From contig OZ025789.1 in assembly GCA_964019425.1 (NCBI GenBank), positions 1 through 64,000 on the forward strand: a DNA stretch of 64,000 nucleotides, given 5' to 3'. This document shows positions 22,769 to 32,815 of this stretch, piece after piece. The position numbers were made by a program, and so were the translations under genes. The notes beneath the pieces were generated by a model. The model saw nothing but the letters and a program-made list of their open reading frames with translations. It did not search any database and was not told the DNA's origin. This DNA comes from Flectonema sp. DT1601 (lineage: Eukaryota > Euglenozoa > Diplonemea > Diplonemida > Diplonemidae). Numbering within the stretch: the stretch's first letter is position 1; each line of letters opens with the position of its first letter.

Positions 22769-22987
22769 TCAGTTGGATGGGTTTTCGTGATTCCAATCTC
22801 TTTTAATGTTTTTGAAATGATCTCTTTCTTCACAATATTGTCTAATAAGTGAAGTGAATTGTTTAGTTGAGATACGTAGAGCGACCTGAGTGCTGAGGTG
22901 CAGAGTTAAGTCTTCTATAAATTTCTTCTCAACCGCATAACAATATAAATCTGTAAGGAAAGAGAAGTATGAGTTTGCAAAGCACAT
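22769..22987 (-). CDS. Possible small ORF or exon (unknown)
   Basis: A 72-codon minus-strand frame with amphipathic character (IEDLTLHLSTQVALRISTKQ). It may be an exon of a decayed gene in the Crinkler/RHS cluster. Nothing further can be said. Confidence 0.2.
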   Translation of the reverse strand: MCFANSYFSFLTDLYCYAVEKKFIEDLTLHLSTQVALRISTKQFTSLIRQYCEERDHFKNIKRDWNHENPSN

Positions 22988-23115
22988 AGAATGACAATCA
23001 AGGATTAATATCCATACTACATTTCTTTTAACATGTACTTCTTTCTTCTTTCAAATTTAAAAACAGGAGAAGGTCATACTGGGTTACTTTTGCCCACGTT
23101 CTCGTTCTCATTTGT

Positions 23116-23271
23116 CTAATCATTCGATGCTCCTTTTTTCTTTAAGTAAGAGGAAGCTGAGGTGTGCTTGTGACTTCGCAAGACTGATGCAGTTGTGGGA
23201 AACGTAGGAAGCAGCTTCTCAACCACACTTTTACCCCGTCCAACCTGTTTAGCATTTGATTCTGAAGTCAT
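23116..23271 (-). CDS. Possible 51-codon ORF behind a conserved acceptor (unknown)
   Basis: ATG 23271 lies about 20 bases after TTTCCCCACAG, the same acceptor that precedes the headers of the Crinkler/RHS-type genes. The frame reads MTSESNAKQVGRGK and ends in SSYLKKKGASND. It may be a short first-exon relic of another cluster member, or an independent small gene. Confidence 0.3.
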   Translation of the reverse strand: MTSESNAKQVGRGKSVVEKLLPTFPTTASVLRSHKHTSASSYLKKKGASND

Positions 23272-23299
23272 TGTTTCGTGTGGCTTGTGTCTGTGGGGA

Positions 23300-23720
23300 A
23301 ATCGGCGTGAGAGCAGCGTGGATCGCTTCGATCTTCTTAATTTCGCTCTCTTTTGATCTTATCGCCTCGCAAAAGGAAGGGTTGTTGGTGTTGTTCCTGT
23401 GAAGTAAAAAGAACTGAAGAACAACAAACTTGCGAGGCAAATGTGTTTGCGGTAGAGAGAACGTATTCTTTTGGCACACACAACGATGACCAAAACAAGC
23501 AGTTCTGACAGTTCGTTCCTCTCATTCAGTTCCTTTGATGCAACGAACTTCTTCTTCGTTAAAGAGGTTGCTGTTTCCAATAAGTTGTTCTAATTCGTCA
23601 ACATCATCATCGGGTACTTCTTCTTCTTCAGCAATCTTCTTTATTTCATTCTCTGCTCCGGTTGCATTCCAAGCGGTCTTCATTCTCTGCAACACTTGTC
23701 ATAACTGGCACACTTGGTGA
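23300..23720 (-). pseudogene. Remnants of Crinkler/RHS-type header exons
   Basis: Minus-strand fragments resemble the coiled-coil headers, for example ENEIKKIA with acidic stretches and KELNERNELSELL, comparable to EELKQDKNKLLDLL of copy 1. A further fragment reads SESEIKKIEAIHAAL-like. No NTPase body follows. They are treated as fossils of at least one more gene copy with several breaks. Confidence 0.45.
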
Positions 23721-23724
23721 GGGG

Positions 23725-25051
23725 CAGCCGCAGTTGAGTAATCTATAATTATATTACTGCTCCATGGTTCTTGAAGAAGGTCTACTTTGATAGTTGTTCT
23801 CCAACACAACAAACCTTTTCGGGAGTTGCCGTTAGTTCATCAAGCAAACGGGTGGTTGTCTTAAAAATAAAAGTCAACACCAACACCAAATACTAATAAT
23901 GTTTTGTGAAGCAATCAATTTTCTCATAAAAGTGTTGTTTTTAAAAACGGTGATCAAGAGAGGGGAGAACAGTCAGTGTTGTTCCCTTTCCGTAAATTTC
24001 CCATTTGCTTCTTTTGATCTGTAAAAGAAAATATGAATAAGAATATTAAAAAAAAAAAAAAAAAAAAAAAAACGCGAAATCAACAGTTATAAAACAGAAC
24101 CAAACACATAAAAATGGTTTTCTTTTCTTTTCCCTTTTTTCTTTTTTTGGATGTTGGAAATTTCTTTATGAAGAAATAAATATCTGTATTGTACCATAGT
24201 TAACTAAAATAAACAATTACTCATGATACATGTTGAGTAAAGGTAATGTTAGTATTGGTAAACACTCTGCAGAAGACGTACATTATAATAAATGTTTCTA
24301 ACTTACCTGCGTACACCTCTTCGTGTTGACATTCAGTGAGAGTACGGAATCGAGTTATTCAATTTCTCAAATAGAAGTGGGAAACTAAAACCAGAGTTAT
24401 AATGTAATACGGCAGAGTGTAGGTTTTCACTCATCAATTACTTGTCAATAAGTTTTGGGAGGGAGGGTGCTGTCCATTTTTTTTTTTGTCAAAAAAAAAA
24501 AAAAACCGAAACGCTTGCAGTTCGAATACTCAACAAAGTTCAAACGGCTACTGAGGTCAGGACGTATTCATTTTTTTTTTTAAAATTGTACGTTATTGTT
24601 TCCAGGGTGAGTCTCCTCACGAACAACAACGCATCCAAAAAAAAAAACATCCTCCATTGGGAAGGTGGTCAGAATCTCTTACATAAATTATGGTGTCAGG
24701 TCAGACAAAACGGTCAGAAGGACGTCACATGCCCAAATCAGAACAAAGGCGTGGCTATTACGATAAGCCTTCATTCTGATTGAGTGTCCTAACTCATTTC
24801 ACAAAATAAAATAAAATCTTAATAATGGAGAAAAGGGTAACCTTGTAAATTAACAATAAAGTAGCTTGAAAAAAATTGATTCATTTGTTTTCCTCAAACT
24901 GCGGTGAGAAAACCAACAGGCGGTGAAAACGATAACAATAAATAACTTTTATTTTTGAAAAAAAAAAAGCGCCATTACCGAAAACTAAACTAAAATTATA
25001 CAAAAAAAAAAAAATAAATAAATAAATAAACGACTGGAACGTCTGTTCCTT
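23725..25051. other. Non-coding stretch between the Crinkler cluster and the gene array
   Basis: AT-rich DNA with poly(A) runs at 24047-24072, 24488-24503 and about 24958-25020. No gene is supported. It forms the boundary between the duplicated accessory zone and the one-way housekeeping array. Confidence 0.6.
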
Positions 25052-28000
25052 TTATTCGCTCGCCCACTTCATTGAGGTCCTCTTCTTAACAAGTTTTGTT
25101 TGAGCCAGTGAATTAATTTCACTGCTGACTTCTCGAAAATGATTTCCAAGCCGCTCTGTCAAAGTGTTAAGAGCAACTCTCACATTAGAATCATCCACAT
25201 GAGCGTCTACTGGATTGACAGCATCAAGTCCCATTGAAGGGAATCGATGAAGTGGTGAATGTGGAATTGACACCTCACGAGAACCCATCGGGCGGTACGT
25301 CATCGAGGAAGCTCTTTTAAATGCAGTCGAGTTCAGAGATAATCTGTGAAAAGAGTGAGATCTGTTTGTTGCTGACAACGGGTTCTTGCCGACTTGTCCA
25401 ATTCTCTGAACAGCTCGTTGTTGTTCTGCTGTATTCCATTGGTGTAAGTGACCACTTATAAAACATGGCACATCACGAGATTTAAATATTTGAAGCATCG
25501 CTCGAATGACATCATCGTCTTCATGACATTCAAAGTTGGGATCCTTCACAAAGATGCTGACAAGGTCACGACCACTTTCTAAATCACAATCCATGGCAAT
25601 GTTATTTACGTCTAAATTATACTCGCCATGCATCACTGTCAGTACCTCTGATAGAGGACACCAAATTATTTCATTTGGGTTTGGTTTCTTCCTTCCTTGT
25701 TTTTGTTCCCTGGGATGTTTATAGATTAGAATAAACTCCCCAACGTGTTCTCCATCTTTCACATCCGGGGTAAACCCAGTTATTTTGGGAGAGTTCTCAT
25801 GTCTGATTCGAGTCACCATCGCCTTACCATTTACGTTGAATATTGAAAACTGAGAATTAAGCCTCTGTCTTATCTCAGCAAGGCGATCGTTTCCAGGAAA
25901 GTCGCAGGTAGTGTCGGTACAGTAAAGGTATTTTATTGAAAGGAGGTCGTCTTGTCCGGCACAACGAGCCTGATACATCTTTGATTTCCGAACATCAAGT
26001 TTTAAGATGGATAGGATTGTGTAGATTTGATTAACAAATTCAAACGAGTGACTTCCCATCGTCTTGACGACGACATAGAATTTGCTGCTGAACTCTTTTG
26101 ACAATCTGACACCAGGTCGAAATGCTACTTCCGAATCGTCTTTTTGAAACTTATGAAGAGGGAGTTCCGAAGGTGTGAATCTTATTTTTTTATAAACTCC
26201 CGGATTCGATATTTTCAAATGATCAGTTGTTTTCAGTCTCGCCATCGGAGTTTTGAATGAAGAAATCTCATCCAAAGAAATCCAATTATCACTTCTGATG
26301 TCAACGCATCCTTCTAACGTCCATGAGATTGGTTCGATTCCGTTATCAGAGAAGTCAGCTGCAGTTCTAAAGGAGTATTTTGATAAGTTGATTGGAGTTC
26401 TAAACTTCACAATTATTCCAACTTCTGTCTCAGCCGTGTCAATCCATTTGTGATCAGAACCTTCGCTAATCAAACCGACGGGATCTTTATGAGGATCCTT
26501 CATACCAATCTCACCGTGAGATGTTGTAGCAGTTGCTGTAGAGATGGTGTGCTTTCGATCATCTTCATCGTAGAAGAAGAGGTTTCCAATTTGAGCACAT
26601 CTGTTGTGAGGTGTCAGTTGGATGTCAATAAAAGAAGTTGGAAGAATCTCATGAAAATGATGTCTGAGAGCGTGAATAGCATCATCTGTTAAGTCGTCGT
26701 AAAGCGTCTTCGTGTTGGTACCAACCGAAGCAGTTAAAATAAAAATACTGCCGTCGGTATCTAAATTTATCGCTTCCGCGTGAAGGTCGAGACTTTTCAA
26801 CGTTTCGATGACGTCGTAGATGACATTTTCTGACATTTCTCCAAAGATTTTCATCTTGAAAGTAAAAGCACACAGACCACCATCAGATACTTTTTGAACA
26901 GTTTTCTTGGCTTTCAGACGTCTGATCGAAGCAACCAAAACCCACGGAGGGAGAACAGTTCCAAAAAGAAGAGCCCAGACTGTTATTGAGAACACTTCGA
27001 GGGACATCATTTTCCCGTAAGGTTGAGTACCCGATTTGTAATCCATCCTCCTCGCTTCTTGGGCAATCAGAAATGAGAATTCAGCTCTGGCTGACATCGC
27101 CGCTCCGATTATCAAAAAATTATTGTAGTCTACAATCCCTGAAAGCATTTTAGCCAAAAAGCACGGGCCGATAGCCGCGAATAATCCCAAGTAAAATGCT
27201 CTCCACTTAAATATGTCTTTTACTGGGATTGCGAATGCCACAGTTCCTCCAAAGAAGAATCTAAGAAGCCATCTGGTGATGTGTTTAGTTGACATCACCC
27301 ACACTAAATGACCTCTCGGTACTCTTGAGAATGAAACACCAGCTACGAATGCTCCAAGTAAGTGAGTACCAAGATGACTACTGAGGTATCCGTACAATAA
27401 TAAACAACACGACATTAACAACATGAGGATCCCATCCCCGTCTCGTCTAATTTGAGCATCACCTCTCTCGACCATAAAGTCACTCGATAAGTCTCCGTAC
27501 AGTAATTTCGTATTAAATCTCGACAGCGTTCTTGAGAAGTCAGCTTTTGCAACCCATCTTGGGACGTTATTAACTAAATAACTAACAGCAGGTGGGAACA
27601 AATACAATCCAACAGCAGAACCCACAGTGAGGTACAGAATTAGGTAGACGATTGGAAGACCGAGTGCAGTCCCAGAAGTGTCACCCTCAGCGATATTAGT
27701 TAACACAGTCAAAGCAGTTATAGAGAAGACATCCTCAACGACACATGCAGCTAGTTTGATTCTCTGACCTAAGTCAGTGTCGATTAGTTTTGTTTCCGTT
27801 AAAATCTTTGAAACAATAGCGACAGAGGTAGGTGCCAATGCGCATCCCAATGAGAACCCATCCGGGAAGACAGACTGAGTTGTGTCACAATTTAATGAAG
27901 AACCACTTCCTTCACAATCAATTGGACTATTCATCAAAGAAGTATCCGACTCGTTGTAATAAACTAAATAGACGAATAGCATTCCAGCACCCACAGGAAG

Positions 28001-28306
28001 GAGAGATGATAATATTGAAATCAGACACGACTTCCCAATCACACTCGCAATCTTGTCGTAGTGGACGTGCATTCCACTCTCGAATATCATCATCGTGATT
28101 CCACAGTTTCCCATTAAAATAACGAAATCACTCCTCTCAGTTGTGAATATTTCCAACACTTCAGGTCCCATCAAAACCCCGGCTACGATCTCTCCCAGCA
28201 GAGCTGGGAACCCAACACGTCTTGAGAACCATCCACCGACATACAACGCAACCAGATATGCCGTCAGTCGGATTAGGTCGTCGTATGTCTCATCATCTTT
28301 TGACAT
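25052..28306 (-). CDS. CPA-type Na+/H+ antiporter with cytosolic ACT-like and discoidin-like domains
   Basis: A single-exon frame of 1,084 residues. Residues about 10-470 are a Na_H_Exchanger domain with about 12 hydrophobic segments (RVGFPALLGEIVAGVLMGPE near the N-terminus; CVVEDVFSITALTVL; AMSARAEFSFLIAQEARR), closest in style to CPA2/KefB-type exchangers. A long cytosolic tail follows with an ACT-like fold (about 480-570), a discoidin/F5-8C-like segment (about 640-730: WTLEGCVDI, WISLDEI), a second ACT-like segment (about 745-840) and a disordered C-terminus. The probable job is pH or cation homeostasis at a cell or endosomal membrane, gated by tail domains. The ATG follows GTTCCCCAG by 10 bases, an acceptor-like site 330 bases from the upstream gene's stop. 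Confidence 0.85.
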   Translation of the reverse strand: MSKDDETYDDLIRLTAYLVALYVGGWFSRRVGFPALLGEIVAGVLMGPEVLEIFTTERSDFVILMGNCGITMMIFESGMHVHYDKIASVIGKSCLISILSSLLPVGAGMLFVYLVYYNESDTSLMNSPIDCEGSGSSLNCDTTQSVFPDGFSLGCALAPTSVAIVSKILTETKLIDTDLGQRIKLAACVVEDVFSITALTVLTNIAEGDTSGTALGLPIVYLILYLTVGSAVGLYLFPPAVSYLVNNVPRWVAKADFSRTLSRFNTKLLYGDLSSDFMVERGDAQIRRDGDGILMLLMSCCLLLYGYLSSHLGTHLLGAFVAGVSFSRVPRGHLVWVMSTKHITRWLLRFFFGGTVAFAIPVKDIFKWRAFYLGLFAAIGPCFLAKMLSGIVDYNNFLIIGAAMSARAEFSFLIAQEARRMDYKSGTQPYGKMMSLEVFSITVWALLFGTVLPPWVLVASIRRLKAKKTVQKVSDGGLCAFTFKMKIFGEMSENVIYDVIETLKSLDLHAEAINLDTDGSIFILTASVGTNTKTLYDDLTDDAIHALRHHFHEILPTSFIDIQLTPHNRCAQIGNLFFYDEDDRKHTISTATATTSHGEIGMKDPHKDPVGLISEGSDHKWIDTAETEVGIIVKFRTPINLSKYSFRTAADFSDNGIEPISWTLEGCVDIRSDNWISLDEISSFKTPMARLKTTDHLKISNPGVYKKIRFTPSELPLHKFQKDDSEVAFRPGVRLSKEFSSKFYVVVKTMGSHSFEFVNQIYTILSILKLDVRKSKMYQARCAGQDDLLSIKYLYCTDTTCDFPGNDRLAEIRQRLNSQFSIFNVNGKAMVTRIRHENSPKITGFTPDVKDGEHVGEFILIYKHPREQKQGRKKPNPNEIIWCPLSEVLTVMHGEYNLDVNNIAMDCDLESGRDLVSIFVKDPNFECHEDDDVIRAMLQIFKSRDVPCFISGHLHQWNTAEQQRAVQRIGQVGKNPLSATNRSHSFHRLSLNSTAFKRASSMTYRPMGSREVSIPHSPLHRFPSMGLDAVNPVDAHVDDSNVRVALNTLTERLGNHFREVSSEINSLAQTKLVKKRTSMKWASE

Positions 28307-28640
28307 TAGGGCCGCTGGGGAACCGAAATATGATTACTTTTTAGAACTCAGAAAATGCCAATCACAATAAGGAAGAGTTACCTGAGGTAAAATAGTTTTT
28401 ATTTTATTTTTTAAATTTTCTTTTTTTTTTTGTTGAAATGCCCACCTCACATATTCGTGTTGTGCTGTATACAGCATGGGTTATATTTCTTAGAATTCCT
28501 AATTACAATCAGCAGCAGATTACTTCAGTTAAATAATATTTTGTAAGTGGTTAAAAAATAAATGTGTTAATTTTTCGTTTTCGTTGGGGGGGAAGAAGAA
28601 GAGAAGATAAAATAATAAGAAAGAAAGAAAGGAAGTGTAA

Positions 28641-29905
28641 TTAAAACACCGATCTATATTCTCCCGTTCGTCTGACATCACAAGTGGTGCAATGAAAAGA
28701 TCCTCCGAATGGGAGAACTGAAGTAAACGGAACAGGAATTGGTTGGAATCCCCATTCTTTGAACTTCTTAATAGCTTCATACTCGCCAGCCTCAACAATT
28801 ACTCTTTTCTCATCCAACATTAGAATGTTTGCTGTTGCTGTCCAAGGACTGTGTGATGTGATGTTTGAATGGTAACAAATATTTAAAAAACAAAACAAAA
28901 AAGAAACAACACAAACCTCGTAAAGTACAACGGAACAGAAGGAGAAACTGTTGGCTTTGCTGAAATGAGAACATCCCAACCTTTGAATTGAATCGGAAGA
29001 GAAAGATCTTTTTTGATTCCCTCGTAAGTATAATTACTTTTTAACAAACCAGTTCTACAAGGACGTGTTGGATTGATAAGAAGCTTTCCCTCACAGAGAG
29101 GTATAAAAGTACCATCGATGTGCATTCTATTCTTGTCGGAGAAGTCTAATACGTGAATGTTATATTTAGGAGATAAGTGTCTCTGTAGCCATTGGATACC
29201 AAACTTATTGGTGACGTGACTTACTTGACAAAATATATCCTTCCCAAGACGAGTGAATTCAGCAGCGTCAAAGCAAGGCTCGTATTCACTGATAGTACTG
29301 TTGAAATCTGTTGACGAGTTCTGATCTTTGTTGTCGCTGTTGTTGTATGTGTGGTCTGACATTTGTGGTTTCGGTGCGGCTGTCCAACGCGCACCTCTTT
29401 TAAAATAATTCTTTATAAGTTTTCTGTACGGACGATACTCAAAATAACGAGACCTCCACGCCATCGGGGCCTCAATTATCTCATCGCCAACAACAAGAAG
29501 TACATCTCGTGGCATGGCTGAGTACATTCCACTTTTACTACTGAAGTCAGGTGTTTGATAAGAGTCGCAGTGATTAGTGATGTCAGGATCAGGTCTTTTT
29601 ACGATAACACCCTCACCTTTGAGTACGTCACAGAAATAATTTAGCTCAGAAGTTGCGTCGTCAATTAGTTTTTGTGGAAATGTTGTTCCCTCGTTGGACT
29701 CAAAGAACTGATGATGTTGTTTTGGGATGACAGCCTTTGATGCTGAATGTAGCTCTGGTACTGTCGCTCCTTTCACACATCCAACGATTACCTCCTCAAG
29801 AGGATCCCACTCTGTGAAACTATTCACTACTGAGGGTGACGATGATAGTGATTGACTGCATGACTGACTACATAAATATCTAATACTTCGATTGTGTAAT
29901 GTCAT
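28641..29905 (-). CDS. GATM: Glycine amidinotransferase (AGAT), likely mitochondrial
   Basis: Model: exon 1 29905-28917, intron 28916-28849 (GTTTGT...CACAG), exon 2 28848-28641; 398 residues. It matches arginine:glycine amidinotransferase throughout: FTEWDPLEEVIVG at the start, FDAAEFTRLGKDIF, QVSHVTN, MHIDGTF with the catalytic His, LMLDEKRVIVEA, and GGSFHCTTCDVRR with the catalytic Cys. The enzyme makes guanidinoacetate for creatine synthesis. A preceding Arg/Ser-rich leader (MTLHNRSIRYLCSQSCSQSL) fits a mitochondrial presequence. The ATG follows ATTTCACAG by 11 bases. Length is close to the roughly 420 residues of animal enzymes. Confidence 0.93.
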
Positions 29906-29989
29906 CACAGCGTTATCTGTGAAATATAATTAATATAAACACAAAAACCTTTTTTATTTATTATTTTACTTTATAATCCGAGGTACTTC

Positions 29990-30442
29990 ATTTAAACCAA
30001 CAGACGACCATTTCGAAAGACTTTTTTTTTTTTTTTTTTTTTACTCCACCAAAAAAAAAAACACAAGTGGGATTCTCTTAATTTTTTTGTTGTTTTCCCG
30101 TTTCCACAACATGGAAATCTTTTTTCTCCTTTTTTTATTTGCAGGTGTTGACAACTGTTTTGCCTGCCTTTTTCAACTTTTTTTTTTTTTACTAAATTTA
30201 AGAAAAAAAGGAAAAAAAAAGAAAGAAAAAAAAACATAAATCAGATCCTTGTAAAACCTATTTGAAATCCTATTAATTGGACAGGTGATGCTCAGGAGTT
30301 GTAAAATACTAATTGTATTCCATCTAATTATTCTATCGGATTATCTGTTGTTGGAATACAGGACTGGTGATTTCTTATCTATGCCGAGTACCGAGTACTG
30401 AGACTTTTAGGGGGCGTCTGATAGTACATTTTCCGTAACAGC
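29990..30442. other. Intergenic with homopolymer runs
   Basis: Poly(T) at 30021-30042 and poly(A)/poly(T) runs to 30235. No gene is seen. Confidence 0.6.
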
Positions 30443-31417
30443 CTATCTTGTGTTTTCTCGTTGTGGTTTTCTTATGTAGCACAATCTTCCCGTGTCATCT
30501 CTGCTCTGTTGTATGTCTGCTGTTGACACTTCGTGTCGCTTTTCAAAATGCATCTTCCCTTCAGAGTCTTTCCATCCAACGGGGTGTGCGGAATTGGAGT
30601 TTTTACCTCCCGCATGTGTCACCTTTACTTTCACTTTAACTCCCTTTTGATTTCCTTTATAACCAGACTTTCCGGATGAATTATAATTTCTGAACGGCTC
30701 ATGGAATCCCTTCCCACCCTTACGACCTTTTCCAGAAGGGAAGTAATTATTTGATTCAAATGTTGTAGGTGAAGAGTCGTATAAATCCTCTCGCAGAGAT
30801 GGTTCTCGTATTGCTGAAGGTCGAGGTCCAGGAGGGAGGGGAGGAGGCGGTTTATCGTCAGACTGCTCAGGAATAACTGCTGCAGGTCGAGGACCAGGAG
30901 GAAGGGGAGGGTTGCATGCTGCCGGAGGTGATTTATCGTCTTCGTCGTTTGGTATTTTTAAAGACCAACTACCCGAGAATTCCTCTTCAATAACTGAAAC
31001 TGGCACTGGTACTGCTGCTGGTTGAGAGTCGATAATTGCCTCCGTCGAGGACTTGACTGGTGGAGGAGGTGAGTTATTATCATCCAGCAGCTCAGGCAAG
31101 TTAGACACCTCACCATTCTGATCTTGGTGAAGCATCACACAATCCATTCCATCTCTACAATTACCTGCCAGGTAATGTCTGCATATTGTTTCTTCAGCAA
31201 TTCCTTCTCCTTGAACTTCTATTGCAACGGGTTGACCATTCTCACCCAAAGGTTCAACTAAGAAAGAAACAGGTTTACCAGCTTTGAGTATCTTTCTATT
31301 TATAAATTTAGCATGAACATAAACATCAATCTTCTTATGACCTTGAAGGTAGGATACGAACCCCCATCCGCCTTCTGCGTCCCACATCTTAACTGTTCCT
31401 TCTTTACGTGACGACAT
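30443..31417 (-). CDS. Cold-shock domain + CCCH zinc finger RNA-binding protein
   Basis: 324 residues in one exon. Residues 5-75 are a cold-shock domain with an RNP1-like GGWGFVSYL and an RNP2-like IDVYVHAKF. A CCCH finger follows (about 84-104: C-x7-C-x5-C-x3-H in CRHYLAGNC...CVMLH). The middle is Pro-rich with repeated PPLPPGPRP, and the tail is Gly/Lys-rich (SGKGRKGGKGF, SGKSGYKGNQKG) with a further conserved-looking end (GWKDSEGKMHFE). It probably binds single-stranded RNA or mRNA in cytoplasm or nucleus. The ATG sits directly after AACAAAAAGTA, an A-rich motif also seen before ATG 34990. No standard pyrimidine-AG site is obvious immediately upstream. Confidence 0.88.
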   Translation of the reverse strand: MSSRKEGTVKMWDAEGGWGFVSYLQGHKKIDVYVHAKFINRKILKAGKPVSFLVEPLGENGQPVAIEVQGEGIAEETICRHYLAGNCRDGMDCVMLHQDQNGEVSNLPELLDDNNSPPPPVKSSTEAIIDSQPAAVPVPVSVIEEEFSGSWSLKIPNDEDDKSPPAACNPPLPPGPRPAAVIPEQSDDKPPPPLPPGPRPSAIREPSLREDLYDSSPTTFESNNYFPSGKGRKGGKGFHEPFRNYNSSGKSGYKGNQKGVKVKVKVTHAGGKNSNSAHPVGWKDSEGKMHFEKRHEVSTADIQQSRDDTGRLCYIRKPQRENTR

Positions 31418-31937
31418 TACTTTTTGTTAACTTTTGTTAAAAAGAAGGGAAAGTTGGATACTTTTATTGAAGTTCTTTTATAAATATTACCATCAGTCAA
31501 CATCATAAATATTACCATCAGTCATGATGTGACCGATCCGGGGGGGGGGGATGTACCCATCAGTCATCATCATAACACCACTCTGAGATCTGTTGGAATA
31601 TTTAATTATTTTAAATTAAATTCAGGCATCCCTCACTCGAATGAACAACAGACTGAGAACGAAATCGGCAACACGCAAAAAAAAAAAAAAAAAAAAAAAA
31701 AAACAAAGCAACAGCGTTTTTTTCAATTTCTTTTTTTTTTCTTCCCTTTGCTGTGCAAATTATTAATTCTTTTGTTTCTCTTCCGCTGTCCGCAGTGATG
31801 ACACGGAAACCTTCTTACGCTTAGGGCCACTGAGAGGCAACCAACTCACAGCCAGTTAATATCCAATATGAGGAGTAGAAGACATTCCTCAACAACAACC
31901 ATAATCATTACGGACGACTATTACGGAGTAATCTTTT

Positions 31938-31968
<31 letters not shown>

Positions 31969-32492
31969 CGATTATAACCTCTACCCACCAAAGCTATGAG
32001 TCAAAAGATTATTATTATTACTTTTTTTTTAATTTTTTTTTCTTCTTTTTTTCCTTTCCTTCATTGCAGACTGACAGGTTGAAATTCTCCAACCCGAAGG
32101 TGTCTCACAAGTGAGTTACTGTACTCTACTAAATCAACCAAAGTGGTTGATAAAAACATTTTTCTTCTCTCTCCAGAACACTTGTTTTCCACGCCTCTTA
32201 ATTTAGTTGAATTGTATTGTTGTTGTGGCCTCTAAGAAAAAAAGAACAAAAACAGTTTAGCGAAGTACCAATTGATTCTAAGTAGGAATATCACACAGCG
32301 AGGAAACCACTGATACCGAATTGCTAATAGCTGCCAGTCTGTTTGAGTACGGGGTTGATGGAAGGAGGGGGAATGTGTGGGTGACTATACAAAAGAAAAA
32401 AAACAGACGGCGAAGCCAAAGCATCAACAAAAATCGGTAAAAAGAATCCCAACCGCTGATACTCACACCTGTACAATTAAAAAGCTAGCAAA
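31418..32492. other. Intergenic with long homopolymers
   Basis: A 26-base poly(A) run at about 31678-31703 and poly(T) tracts at 31949-31968 and 32020-32052. Two copies of ATAAATATTACCATCAGTCA lie within 31485-31526. No gene is supported. Confidence 0.6.
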
Positions 32493-32576
32493 CGCGCTGA
32501 TCCGGAATCGAACCCGAGCAGTAAAGGCTAACCCGATTTCACGCACGGCTTTTTCAACCACTTCATTTCTGACTGC
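32493..32576 (-). tRNA. tRNA-Ser-like sequence, probably a pseudogene or tRNA-derived relic
   Basis: The minus strand has a perfect B box/T-loop (GGGTTCGATTCC), an A-box-like GAAGTGGTTGAAAAAGCC in the D-arm place and a GTGAAAT anticodon-loop-like segment as in tRNA-Ser(UGA). Its overall length of 84 matches a class II tRNA. TTTTT, a pol III terminator, follows 10 bases downstream (32479-32483). The acceptor and anticodon stems pair poorly, so a functional tRNA is unlikely. The same DNA can form two other perfect stems, described in the findings. Confidence 0.4.
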
Positions 32577-32815
32577 TCCAGTGCGTGATGGCTGGCAGCT
32601 GTCGGTTATAATTATCGATCCCGCCCATCAAATTAATTTAGGGCAGCGAATGGCATTCTTACGTAGATTTGTTGGCAAAAACGCAGTTGGCGGGGAGGGG
32701 AGTGAGTCGCAAAGAACAACAAAAAAAGAAAAAGGGGGGAAAAAAGAAAAAAAAAAAAGAAAAAAAAATGTTTACAGAAACTTACAAAAAGAAATCAGAA
32801 GTGAAGTACCTAAAA

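Noticed and set aside
5000-24000. CRISPR-like arrays
   Set aside because: The repeats here are tandem octamers or large duplications without regular spacers; the sequence is eukaryotic.
24442-24783. A 113-codon plus-strand frame
   Set aside because: It crosses three homopolymer runs and looks like chance translation.
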